A stretch of DNA of 64,000 nucleotides. Origin: Candidatus Onthocola gallistercoris. Its GTDB lineage: Bacteria > Bacillota > Clostridia > Lachnospirales > Lachnospiraceae. The stretch lies in NCBI GenBank assembly GCA_018715345.1, contig DVLT01000042.1, forward strand, positions 1 to 64,000. Direction: 5' to 3'. The translations under genes were made by a program, and so were the position numbers. Below the pieces are notes generated by a model. It was given only the letters and a program-made list of their open reading frames with translations. It ran no database searches and was not told where the DNA came from. Of the stretch, positions 53,745-61,659 are shown in pieces (position 1 is the first letter of the stretch; every line of letters starts with the position of its first letter).

Positions 53745-54443
53745 TCAGTCTCCTTTATGATAATTTCTTGAGCCAAAAATTCCGGTCCCCACACGAACCA
53801 GGGTAGCCCCTTCTTCGATCGCCACTTCGTAATCGCCGGTCATACCCATTGACAAAACACTCATAGTAACATTATCAATGTTTTTTCTTTCTATGTCAAC
53901 TGCTAATTGTTTCAAATTTTTAAAATAGACCCGATTATCCTCCGGATCATCCGTATAAGGCGCTACGGTCATGAGACCGCGGATATGGATACCGGGGAGT
54001 GTGGATATATCCTGGATCAGCTGAGCTGTTTCCTCTGTATCCATACCAAATTTACTTTCCTCTTCCGCCACGTTGACTTCGATCAGTATATCTACTTCCA
54101 CATTCTTTTTAACAGCTTCTTTACTGATCTGTTCAGCCAGACGCAGGGAATCAACGGAGTGGATCAGTTTCACTTTATCTACGATATATTTTACTTTATT
54201 TCTCTGCAGATGACCGATCATATGCCAATTCAGAGGCTGAGCGATCGTTTCATATTTCTCGGTCAGTTCTTGGACTTTGTTTTCACCGAAATCCACGATT
54301 CCTGTCTCCATGGCTTCGTAAATATCGCTCACCGGCTTGGTCTTACTGACTGCGATCAATGTCACTTCCTTTGGATCCCGGCCCGCTCTGCGGCATGCTG
54401 CTGCGATTTTTTCCCGAACCTGTTCAATATTTTCTTTGATCAT
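53745..54443 (-). CDS. yggS: YggS-family PLP homeostasis protein
   Basis: A 232-residue PLP-binding protein without known catalysis that keeps PLP and amino-acid pools in balance. The PLP lysine is in LIAVSKTKPV (about 36), and LSMGMTGDYEVAIEEGATLVRVGTGIFG is the C-terminal signature. Two bases from sepF. Confidence 0.93.
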   Translation of the reverse strand: MIKENIEQVREKIAAACRRAGRDPKEVTLIAVSKTKPVSDIYEAMETGIVDFGENKVQELTEKYETIAQPLNWHMIGHLQRNKVKYIVDKVKLIHSVDSLRLAEQISKEAVKKNVEVDILIEVNVAEEESKFGMDTEETAQLIQDISTLPGIHIRGLMTVAPYTDDPEDNRVYFKNLKQLAVDIERKNIDNVTMSVLSMGMTGDYEVAIEEGATLVRVGTGIFGSRNYHKGD

Positions 54444-54456
54444 AGAAATTCATCTC

Positions 54457-55857
54457 CTAATATACAATCTGGTTTTCCGCCACGGAATCACCGTTAAGGA
54501 CAATGTTGTCGTAAAGAGTCACACTATAGTTCAGATTTTCCTGAACGATACAGTAATCACCGTTTTGGTAAAGTACATTCACGATTTCAAACTGGGCATA
54601 ACCTTTATTGACATTATATACTCCATCCAGCTGGCTGGTGGCGCCGATACGGTAACGGGTATCCTCCCCATTCTCGTTTGTACCGACTTTTCCGATATAA
54701 TCCCCCAGGCTAAAGTCATCTGTGCTCACATAGAAATAATTGTCATCCTGATAATATACGGCATCTGTCCGGAAGTCGGCCACTGTCTCCCCATCTTCAT
54801 TGATCCTTTCGCAATAAAAACCGTATTCATAGGAAGTATTGTCCTCGATCAGATATTGGATGGGAATCTGATAAAAATCTTTTTTGACAAGGGAAGAAAC
54901 CGGCAGCTTCAGTCCCTCGGCTTCATCATAGATGATCTCGATGTCCACATACCGTTCGGCAATGTATCGGACCATATATTCATTTGTTGTCAATATGGCA
55001 TAGATCCCATCGTCCTTTCTGAGGATCTCCACATCCGCGCTAGTCTGGATATTTTCCCTGGAAAAGACCATGTCAACGGACCCCAGTTCTTCCAAACGGC
55101 TGGCTTCCTCTTCTGTAACTTGGATGCCGATACTCCATTGGCTGCTGTGGACGATCTTATAAGCCGGTTCTCCACTCTGGATATAAGTATAAGGATCAGT
55201 CTGCTGCTTTTCGTGACCGCTGTCATTAAAAGTCTCTGCAGTAAGATTATCTTTTGTCAGTCCTTCCATGCCATCGTAGCAGTAGGAAATGATCCCGCTC
55301 CGATCAGTGGTGACAACAGAGCCGGAGGCTGCCTGACTTCCGGCCGCTTCATAGGCTTCGATCTTTGCAGCACTTAAAAACTCTGTGGATAAGCTTTGGA
55401 GCTGATATTGGAGCGAGTATATCTGGGCATATTCACTATCGCTGTAATTTGCGCCAAAAACAGAGACAGCATCCCGGATCTGACTGTAATTTCCCGCAGA
55501 GGAGGTGTCCACAGTCACTGTTTCTGCGGATGCATCGGGAGCCTGGCTGCTCAAAAGATAGACGTTTCCGTCCACCGCGACTTTTTCTCCCTCACCGATA
55601 TAATAGTTGATGTAACCGCTTCCGGTGGCGTTGACAACTTCTTCGTCTCGCAGACAAACCCCGGTATAATGGGAACTGTCCACAATGCTTCCGGATTCCA
55701 CCCGGACCACCGCTATGGACGGCTTAAAAAGGTTTGCGACCACGGTAATGGTCAGATATATGAAAATGATCCCAAAGATCACAAAACCGATATTCAGTTT
55801 AAACTTATGTTTTGATTTTGGCGTCTTATCATTTGCTGTATTCGTCTGCTCTGTCAT
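54457..55857 (-). CDS. HlyD-like membrane protein
   Basis: A 466-residue protein with a basic N-terminus, one membrane helix (about 28-48) and a long extracytoplasmic part resembling the HlyD/efflux adaptor barrel (VVRVESGSIVDSSHYTGVCLRDEEVV ... GYINYYIGEGEKV). No partner ABC transporter is adjacent. Found upstream of yggS in related Clostridia, so a role in division or the envelope is possible. GAGGTGTTTTCA precedes ATG 55857, overlapping the radical SAM gene's 3' end. Confidence 0.75.
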   Translation of the reverse strand: MTEQTNTANDKTPKSKHKFKLNIGFVIFGIIFIYLTITVVANLFKPSIAVVRVESGSIVDSSHYTGVCLRDEEVVNATGSGYINYYIGEGEKVAVDGNVYLLSSQAPDASAETVTVDTSSAGNYSQIRDAVSVFGANYSDSEYAQIYSLQYQLQSLSTEFLSAAKIEAYEAAGSQAASGSVVTTDRSGIISYCYDGMEGLTKDNLTAETFNDSGHEKQQTDPYTYIQSGEPAYKIVHSSQWSIGIQVTEEEASRLEELGSVDMVFSRENIQTSADVEILRKDDGIYAILTTNEYMVRYIAERYVDIEIIYDEAEGLKLPVSSLVKKDFYQIPIQYLIEDNTSYEYGFYCERINEDGETVADFRTDAVYYQDDNYFYVSTDDFSLGDYIGKVGTNENGEDTRYRIGATSQLDGVYNVNKGYAQFEIVNVLYQNGDYCIVQENLNYSVTLYDNIVLNGDSVAENQIVY

Positions 55858-56803
55858 TGAAAACACCTCTTAATCCACTGCCATTTCTGTAGTGATAACA
55901 TTTTCCCTGATAGCTGTCTGATGATTCCAGAAAAGACAGAAATTCGTCCTGAAGTTTCCACCAGCTTGTTCCCCAGTTGGAGAACAGGGAGTCCTCTTCC
56001 GGGATCCTTGAAAACAGACGTTCCACACTGATATCCGGAGAAAGGTATTCAAGAAAAAGTTTGAGCCGCTCGTAATAATCTTCCTTTGTCCCCGGATCCA
56101 GGCGGCCGTTTGCATACTCTTCTGCCATGACGGTCCCCTTAGCAATATAGAGAGAATGGATTTTGACAAGCGTAGTTCCCAGCACTGAGATCAGTTTTGC
56201 AGTCTCCACACAATCTCTGAGGCTGTCGCCTGGAAGATTTAAGATCACATGGGTACAGGTTGAAAAACCATAAGGCGCGATGCGGAGCATGGCATCGACA
56301 TATTCCGCAAGGCCATGTCCGCGGCGTACCGTGTCCAGTGTATGATAATTGGCCGTCTGAAGTCCCAGTTCGATGCAGATGTGGACGTTATTTTCTTCGG
56401 CCAATCCAGCCAGGACCTTAAGATAACTGTCGGCTATGCAGTCTGGACGGGTCGATATGGCCAATTCGACCACATCCTCTGTACAGGCTGCCGCCTGCAT
56501 GTACTGGCGGAACTGGAAAAGGGGCATGAACGTATTTGTATAATTCTGGAAATAGGCAATGAACTTCTCAGCCTTATACCTGCGGCGAATGAGATCTCGG
56601 GATGTTTCCAACTGTCTTTCAACGGAAACAGAGGCCGGCATGGCTTCAAAGCCGGTTCCTTTTTCTGAACAGAAAGTACATCCGCCATCTTCTGTCCGGT
56701 TTGGACAGGTTATGGGGAGATTGACCGGAAGTTTGTAAACTTTTGTTCCATATGTTTTTTTTAAGTAATCCGAATATTTATAATATCTGTCTTTCCCTTT
56801 CAT
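55829..56803 (-). CDS. TIGR01212-family radical SAM protein
   Basis: A 324-residue radical SAM protein. The cluster motif is in CPNRTEDGGCTFCSEKG (about 29-45; Cys spacing longer than CxxxCxxC as is usual for this YhcC-like group). The product it modifies is unknown; family members have been linked to RNA metabolism. The 3' end overlaps the HlyD-like gene by 29 bp. Confidence 0.88.
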   Translation of the reverse strand: MKGKDRYYKYSDYLKKTYGTKVYKLPVNLPITCPNRTEDGGCTFCSEKGTGFEAMPASVSVERQLETSRDLIRRRYKAEKFIAYFQNYTNTFMPLFQFRQYMQAAACTEDVVELAISTRPDCIADSYLKVLAGLAEENNVHICIELGLQTANYHTLDTVRRGHGLAEYVDAMLRIAPYGFSTCTHVILNLPGDSLRDCVETAKLISVLGTTLVKIHSLYIAKGTVMAEEYANGRLDPGTKEDYYERLKLFLEYLSPDISVERLFSRIPEEDSLFSNWGTSWWKLQDEFLSFLESSDSYQGKCYHYRNGSGLRGVFNDRADEYSK

Positions 56804-56912
56804 ATCTTAACTATTATAGCTGTTTTGACCGGATATTTAAAGGGCAATTTCAATAAAATGTATAATTTATAAACTTTTGCAGATACTTAAAGACAGTAGG
56901 AGGTAAGAAAAG

Positions 56913-57116
56913 ATGGAAAAAAACTGGTTAGATGTTCTGGCTCTGATTTTGATCATTATCGGCGCCATCAACTGGGGACTTATCGGTTTCTTCAATCTGG
57001 ACGTGATTTCCCTTCTCTTTGGAAGTCTTTCCATGATCACCCGGATCATCTATGCTATTGTGGGCATTGCCGGTGTCTATTCGATCGTATTGTTCTGGAA
57101 ACTGCGTTCCGAATAA
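56913..57116 (+). CDS. DUF378 small membrane protein
   Basis: A 67-residue protein with two membrane helices and the DUF378 pattern (LILIIIGAINWGLIGFFNLDVIS ... RIIYAIVGIAGVY). Function unknown. GTAGGAGGTAAGAAAAG precedes the ATG. It stands alone between two minus-strand genes and is followed by a hairpin. Confidence 0.88.
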   Translation: MEKNWLDVLALILIIIGAINWGLIGFFNLDVISLLFGSLSMITRIIYAIVGIAGVYSIVLFWKLRSE

Positions 57117-57122
57117 CAGTAA

Positions 57123-57160
57123 AGGGGCTTATGTTGTTACATAAGCCCCTGCTGTTTAAA
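57123..57160. terminator. Hairpin after the DUF378 gene
   Basis: AGGGGCTTATG (57123-57133) pairs with CATAAGCCCCT (57140-57150), followed by GCTGTTTAAATT. Confidence 0.75.
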
Positions 57161-57184
57161 TTAAAATAAGTTAAGTGATGATCA

Positions 57185-57604
57185 TCATAAGGAAATAATG
57201 ATGTTATCTCTAAATTCTTCCGGCAAAGTGTCGGCATCCATCGATATACTGATAACGAAATTAACATTGAACTTGGATGAAATGTCATTCAGCTTGGAAA
57301 GAACATAACCTACATAGTCATCCGTAACAGAAGAAATAGTGAGGAAACTGTCCAGATACATGGCCTCCAGGTCGTGATCCTGTGAGATCAGTCCGCAGAC
57401 AAAACCAAGAAACGCATCATATGTATCCAGTGGATAATCGCTGGTATTGATCAGGCGAATCTTATTACTCAGTTCAAACATGTGTTTAATATTTTTATCA
57501 AGATAGACAACATTGCCTGTTGCTTCTTTAACATTCTCGTTCGCCTTCTGGATCAAATATTTTGTTTTTCCTTTACCTTTAACACCTGATATGATCTGTA
57601 TCAT
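57185..57604 (-). CDS. Small P-loop protein of unknown function
   Basis: A 139-residue protein with an N-terminal P loop GVKGKGKTKY (about 7-16) and a mostly alpha/beta body; a possible Walker B-like hydrophobic strand ends in YLDS (about 82-86). Homologues in Clostridia are sometimes labelled as twitching-motility (PilT-like) proteins, but no pilus gene is near and I do not support that. GAGGAGGAGATTTTA precedes the ATG. It has its own promoter. Confidence 0.75.
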   Translation of the reverse strand: MIQIISGVKGKGKTKYLIQKANENVKEATGNVVYLDKNIKHMFELSNKIRLINTSDYPLDTYDAFLGFVCGLISQDHDLEAMYLDSFLTISSVTDDYVGYVLSKLNDISSKFNVNFVISISMDADTLPEEFRDNIIISL

Positions 57605-57658
57605 TAAAATCTCCTCCTCTATAAGTCCCTCGAATTTTCCGCATATCAGCTTATCCTC

Positions 57659-57687
57659 ATTATAGTATAAAATGACTGAAAATTCAA
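57659..57687 (-). promoter_or_regulatory. Promoter of the small P-loop gene
   Basis: Minus strand: -35 TTGAAT (57687-57682), 17 bp, -10 TATAAT (57664-57659). Confidence 0.7.
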
Positions 57688-57690
57688 TGA

Positions 57691-58827
57691 CTAATTCGGG
57701 ATTTTGTTTAACAGCTCATTCATTTCTGAATAAAGCATCTCGCCGCTGTCGGCACCCAAAATGACTGAAATAAAGCCTTCTCCGGCGGTATTCGTATCGT
57801 AAAGTATCAGACATCTTCCAGCCTGATCAGTGGTTCCCGTCTTGCCGCCGATGACACGTACACCCTCCGGATAGTCATAGTAATCCAGAAAATATTGATT
57901 TGTCGTTGTATAGTCTTCGGACACCGTCTGCCCGGAACCGTTTTTATAGGTAGCCGTATACTCGCTCTGCCGGATCGTGGAAACAAATTCCTCGTGTTTC
58001 AGACATTCATTGAACATCAGATAAATATCATAGGCGGATGTATAATGATCATCATCGTGGAGGCCACTGGGATTGACAAAATGGGTATCCACACACCCCA
58101 GTTCACGGGCTCTCTGGTTCATCATTTCGCTGAAACCGTCAATACTTCCGGCAATATGGATGGCCAGAGCATTCGCCGCATCATTGCCGCTCTGGATGAG
58201 GAGACCATTGAAAAGCTGTTCCACAGTCAGCACATCTCCCACTTCCAGATAACAAAGCGTTGCTTCCGGTTCGGTTACCACCATGTCCTGGGTGAATGTG
58301 ACTTCCTCGCTAAAGTCACAGTTCTCCAATGTGAGCAGGGCGGTCATGATCTTTGTGATGCTGGCCGGAGCCCGTCTCTCATAAATATTTTTACTGAAAA
58401 GGCTTTCATGACTGTCTATGCCTGCAAGAAGCGCTGAAGCGGAATCGATTTCCGGCTCTGCTTCTGCTTCTGTTTCTGTTGTAGATTCTCCACTGTCTGT
58501 TTCTGCCATCAAAACACTGCTCTCCGTCTCGTAGACAGTTGTATCGCTTTCCGTTTCATAGGATTCACTGTCCGGGGAAGTATCGGCAGGGGTGTCCGAT
58601 CCTCCGGTACTTTCCTGAACGCTGAGGGCTACTCCTTCCTTTGGAAAGATGGCCAGTGAAGAGGCAAAGAAATCTAAAGCCTGATTCTGACTGCTGCTCA
58701 ACAAAGAAGATTTATCAGACAAAGTGGTATCTGTATAAGATTTTATCAGAGAGCCTGAAGAGGCGCATCCGGTCAACGCCACCACAAGGCCCATGGCACA
58801 GCACAAGACCGCGTGTTTCTTTTTCAT
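57691..58827 (-). CDS. dacF: D-alanyl-D-alanine carboxypeptidase (S11, lipoprotein)
   Basis: A 378-residue penicillin-binding protein 5-like enzyme. It starts with a lipoprotein signal (lipobox LTGC, Cys about 21), then a Thr/Glu/Ser-rich linker (about 70-130), then the S11 domain: SITK nucleophile box (about 156), SGN (about 213) and KTGT (about 329). It trims peptidoglycan side chains. Compared with DacA-type enzymes the C-terminal membrane-anchor domain is missing, replaced in effect by the N-terminal lipid anchor. Confidence 0.88.
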   Translation of the reverse strand: MKKKHAVLCCAMGLVVALTGCASSGSLIKSYTDTTLSDKSSLLSSSQNQALDFFASSLAIFPKEGVALSVQESTGGSDTPADTSPDSESYETESDTTVYETESSVLMAETDSGESTTETEAEAEPEIDSASALLAGIDSHESLFSKNIYERRAPASITKIMTALLTLENCDFSEEVTFTQDMVVTEPEATLCYLEVGDVLTVEQLFNGLLIQSGNDAANALAIHIAGSIDGFSEMMNQRARELGCVDTHFVNPSGLHDDDHYTSAYDIYLMFNECLKHEEFVSTIRQSEYTATYKNGSGQTVSEDYTTTNQYFLDYYDYPEGVRVIGGKTGTTDQAGRCLILYDTNTAGEGFISVILGADSGEMLYSEMNELLNKIPN

Positions 58828-58837
58828 AATTCATCAC

Positions 58838-59233
58838 CTATTTGTAAAATTCTCTCCATGCCAGATCGCCCCGATCCAGTGCCTTGATCAGAAGTTCCGC
58901 TGTGGCCAGATTGGTAGCAATGGGAATATTGCGGCTGTCGCACAGTTGGACAATGGCGTGGACATCCGGTTCGTGGGATAAAGACGTCTTTGGATCCCTG
59001 AGGAAGATGACCAAGTCCACATCATTGTGTTCGATCTGAGCGCCCAACTGCTGCTCGCCGCCAAGATGTCCGGCCAGATATTTGTGAACGTTCAGATTCG
59101 TTGCCTCTTCGATCAGTCTTCCTGTCGTACCTGTGGCATACAGTTCATTTTTGGCCAAAATAGCCCTGTAAGCGATACAGAAATTCTGCATCAGTTTTTT
59201 CTTTGAATCATGTGCGATCAAACCTATTTTCAT
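58838..59233 (-). CDS. mgsA: Methylglyoxal synthase
   Basis: A 131-residue enzyme converting dihydroxyacetone phosphate to methylglyoxal. IGLIAHDSKK at the N-terminus, the phosphate site TGTTG (about 55) and GGEQQLGAQI with the catalytic Asp nearby in VIFLRDP are all present. It is between rodA and dacF, a place where it is often found in Clostridia. Confidence 0.95.
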   Translation of the reverse strand: MKIGLIAHDSKKKLMQNFCIAYRAILAKNELYATGTTGRLIEEATNLNVHKYLAGHLGGEQQLGAQIEHNDVDLVIFLRDPKTSLSHEPDVHAIVQLCDSRNIPIATNLATAELLIKALDRGDLAWREFYK

Positions 59234-59239
59234 ACCCCG

Positions 59240-60376
59240 TTACCTCCTGCTTCTTTGTAAACCTATATTTATAACAAGCCCAATACCTATCATATTACTT
59301 AGCAGCGCGCTCAATCCGTAGCTGATGAACGGCAGGGGAAGCCCTGTATTCGGCAGCAGCCCGGTGGCAACGCCAATGTTGACAAATGTCTGAAAACCGA
59401 TCATGGAACCAACGCCTGCCGCGATCAGCCGGCCGGTCATGGATGTGGCATTCTGGGCCACACGGAAACATTGAAATACGATCAGCGCCAATAAGATGAT
59501 GGTGATGCAGCTGCCGATAAATCCCAGCTCTTCACCCACGACAGAAAAGATAAAGTCTGTCTGCTGCTCGGATATAAAGTTTCCGCCCTTGACGGAAGTG
59601 ATCGTATTATTGTTCAGCCCTTTTCCAGCGAGCATACCGGAACCGATGGCCATGACCGAATTGTATTGCTGGTTGGCTGTGGTCAGCTGATAAGCTTCCG
59701 GATTCAGGAAAGCCAGGATCCGGTTCAGCTGGTATCCGTGGAGCAGTATCTGAAAGGGCTGCTGGATATACCAGACGAGAAAAGCGCCCACGGGCACGAT
59801 ACACAGTAAAACCTTACCGATGAATCTATAACTGAGTCCGCCCACAAAGATCATAACGATAAACAGAAAGATATAGACCAATGTGGTGGAAAGATTCGGT
59901 TCCTTGTAGATCAAAAATACGGGAATCATATACAACAGTCCAAACCACAGCAAAGTCCGCAGACGGCTGATGGAATCCCTGTGATCGGCTATAAGTTTTG
60001 CGAGAAACAGTATCATGATGATCTTACAAAATTCACTTGGCTGGATCGTACCCAACGGCCCGAGGGAAAACCATCGTCTGGCATTATTGACGGTGACACC
60101 GAAAAGCAGGACGGCCAGTAACATCAATATGCCGAAGAAATACAGTGGCCATTGAAAATTCAGGATAAAATTATAATCGATCAAAGATACGATCACCAGG
60201 GCGATAAAACCGACGATAAATCCAAAAATCTGACGGCTGGCAAATCCGTCGGCAGCACTATTGATGACCAGGATGCCTAAAATGGAGGCAGCGATCACAA
60301 GTATGACCAGGCGGAAATTGTACTGTTTCATATTGTAGTTAAATAAATGTAATCTGGGGTATAGACGTTTGTTCAT
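59240..60376 (-). CDS. rodA: Rod-shape peptidoglycan polymerase RodA
   Basis: A 378-residue SEDS-family glycosyltransferase with about ten membrane helices. The family signatures QPSEFCKI (about 115) and the C-terminal LPNTGLPLPFISYGLSALL are clear. It works with the PBP2 encoded at 61660. ATG 60376 overlaps the minE stop (TAATG) and has AAGGTG before it. Confidence 0.92.
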   Translation of the reverse strand: MNKRLYPRLHLFNYNMKQYNFRLVILVIAASILGILVINSAADGFASRQIFGFIVGFIALVIVSLIDYNFILNFQWPLYFFGILMLLAVLLFGVTVNNARRWFSLGPLGTIQPSEFCKIIMILFLAKLIADHRDSISRLRTLLWFGLLYMIPVFLIYKEPNLSTTLVYIFLFIVMIFVGGLSYRFIGKVLLCIVPVGAFLVWYIQQPFQILLHGYQLNRILAFLNPEAYQLTTANQQYNSVMAIGSGMLAGKGLNNNTITSVKGGNFISEQQTDFIFSVVGEELGFIGSCITIILLALIVFQCFRVAQNATSMTGRLIAAGVGSMIGFQTFVNIGVATGLLPNTGLPLPFISYGLSALLSNMIGIGLVINIGLQRSRR

Positions 60377-60651
60377 TAGCAAATCACCTTATTTATATCT
60401 TTAAACGGTACCCGGGCGACTACAGCCGGATGATTTTCTCCGGTTTTTTCGTCCGGTCTTTGTACGATGGATACTTCCAGATGTTCCTTGTCCACATCCA
60501 TATACTTGGATAATACCTGTACAATATCTGTTTTTATACTATTGATCAGTTCCGATGAGCAGTCTGCCCTGTCGGAGACTAAAAGAACTTTCAAACGTTT
60601 TTTTGCTATTTCTCCGGAACGTTTTCTGTGAAACCAATGGAACAGACGCAT
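60376..60651 (-). CDS. minE: Cell division topological specificity factor MinE
   Basis: A 91-residue MinE: an N-terminal amphipathic, MinD-binding part (MRLFHWFHRKRSGEIAKKRLKVLLVSDR) and a C-terminal topological-specificity domain. ATG 60651 follows GTAGGTGAGAAGAAAC. Immediately downstream of minD. Its pairing with MinD implies an oscillating Min system. Confidence 0.92.
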   Translation of the reverse strand: MRLFHWFHRKRSGEIAKKRLKVLLVSDRADCSSELINSIKTDIVQVLSKYMDVDKEHLEVSIVQRPDEKTGENHPAVVARVPFKDINKVIC

Positions 60652-60663
60652 GTTTCTTCTCAC

Positions 60664-61455
60664 CTACCCGCGTGCAAAAAAATGTGTGAGGCGATGGAAA
60701 AAACCGCCTTGATAACGGGTTGCCAAAAGAGGAACGTTCTCTCCTGTGATCCGGAGACAGATATTCTGATAGGCCTGTCCGGCCATGGTATGTTTTCCAA
60801 CAAGGGGTTCACCTTGATTGGTGGAAATGACCACGTTTTCATCATCTGGGACAGCGCCGATCAGATCCACGGAAAGGATGTCCACGATATCTTCCAGGGA
60901 CATCATATCGCCTGTCCGGATCATATCGAACCGGATACGGTTGACAATCAGTTCCATCTGACGTATATGGCTGGCCTGTAATAGACCGATGATCCGATCT
61001 GCGTCCCGGATGGCAGACACCTCTGGGGTCGTGACGATCAGCGCCCGGTCTGCGCCTGCGATGGCATTGCGGAATCCCTGTTCGATACCGGCTGGGCAGT
61101 CAAGGAGGATATAATCGAAATCCTCTTTCATCTGCTCCACCAGTTTTTTCATCTGTTCCGGCGAAACGCTGGTCTTATCCCGTGTCTGCGCCGAAGGGAG
61201 CAGAAAAAGGTTGGGATAACGTTTGTCACGGATCAAAGCCTGTTTCATACGGCAAGTACCTTCCACCACATCCACCAGGTTGTAGATGATCCTGTTTTCC
61301 AGTCCAAGGATCACGTCCAGGTTGCGCAGGCCGATATCCGTATCCACAAGAGCCACCCGTTTATCCATACGGGCCAACCCCATTCCGATGTTGGCAGTGG
61401 ACGTTGTCTTTCCAACACCGCCTTTTCCTGAGGTAACAACAATAACTTCACACAT
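60664..61455 (-). CDS. minD: Septum site-determining protein MinD
   Basis: A 263-residue ParA-type ATPase. The deviant Walker A KGGVGKTTS is at about 10-18, with DTDIGLRNLD and DCPAGIE, and the C-terminal membrane-targeting amphipathic helix GGFFHRLTHFFARG. ATTGGAGGGAAGCCATT precedes the ATG. minC, usually just upstream, is absent from the 204 bp before it. Confidence 0.94.
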   Translation of the reverse strand: MCEVIVVTSGKGGVGKTTSTANIGMGLARMDKRVALVDTDIGLRNLDVILGLENRIIYNLVDVVEGTCRMKQALIRDKRYPNLFLLPSAQTRDKTSVSPEQMKKLVEQMKEDFDYILLDCPAGIEQGFRNAIAGADRALIVTTPEVSAIRDADRIIGLLQASHIRQMELIVNRIRFDMIRTGDMMSLEDIVDILSVDLIGAVPDDENVVISTNQGEPLVGKHTMAGQAYQNICLRITGENVPLLATRYQGGFFHRLTHFFARG

Positions 61456-61509
61456 AATGGCTTCCCTCCAATGAAAATGTTAAAAACGGCGGGGGATCCA
61501 TCTGATGAT

Positions 61510-61538
61510 ATCATATCGGGAGACGATACAAAAGTCAA
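61510..61538 (-). promoter_or_regulatory. minD operon promoter
   Basis: Minus strand: -35 TTGACT (61538-61533), 17 bp, -10 TATGAT (61515-61510). It would drive minD-minE-rodA-mgsA-dacF separately from the PBP2 gene. Confidence 0.7.
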
Positions 61539-61614
61539 ATCCGGATCGGCCGCTTTTTGGCTGATAGTTCCCTTTTTTCATTGGTATATCACACGCTTTT
61601 GTGGGAGTATTTTA

Positions 61615-61649
61615 CCGGAAAAGGCATGCAAAACGGATGCCTTTTCCGG
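61615..61649 (-). terminator. Hairpin after the PBP2 gene
   Basis: CCGGAAAAGGCAT (61615-61627) pairs perfectly with ATGCCTTTTCCGG (61637-61649). On the minus strand it is followed by TAAAATACT. Confidence 0.75.
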
Positions 61650-61659
61650 ATCATGAGCT

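Noticed and set aside
54337..55377. 346-residue plus-strand frame
   Set aside because: Antisense to yggS and the HlyD-like gene; shadow composition rich in Ile/Asp/His.
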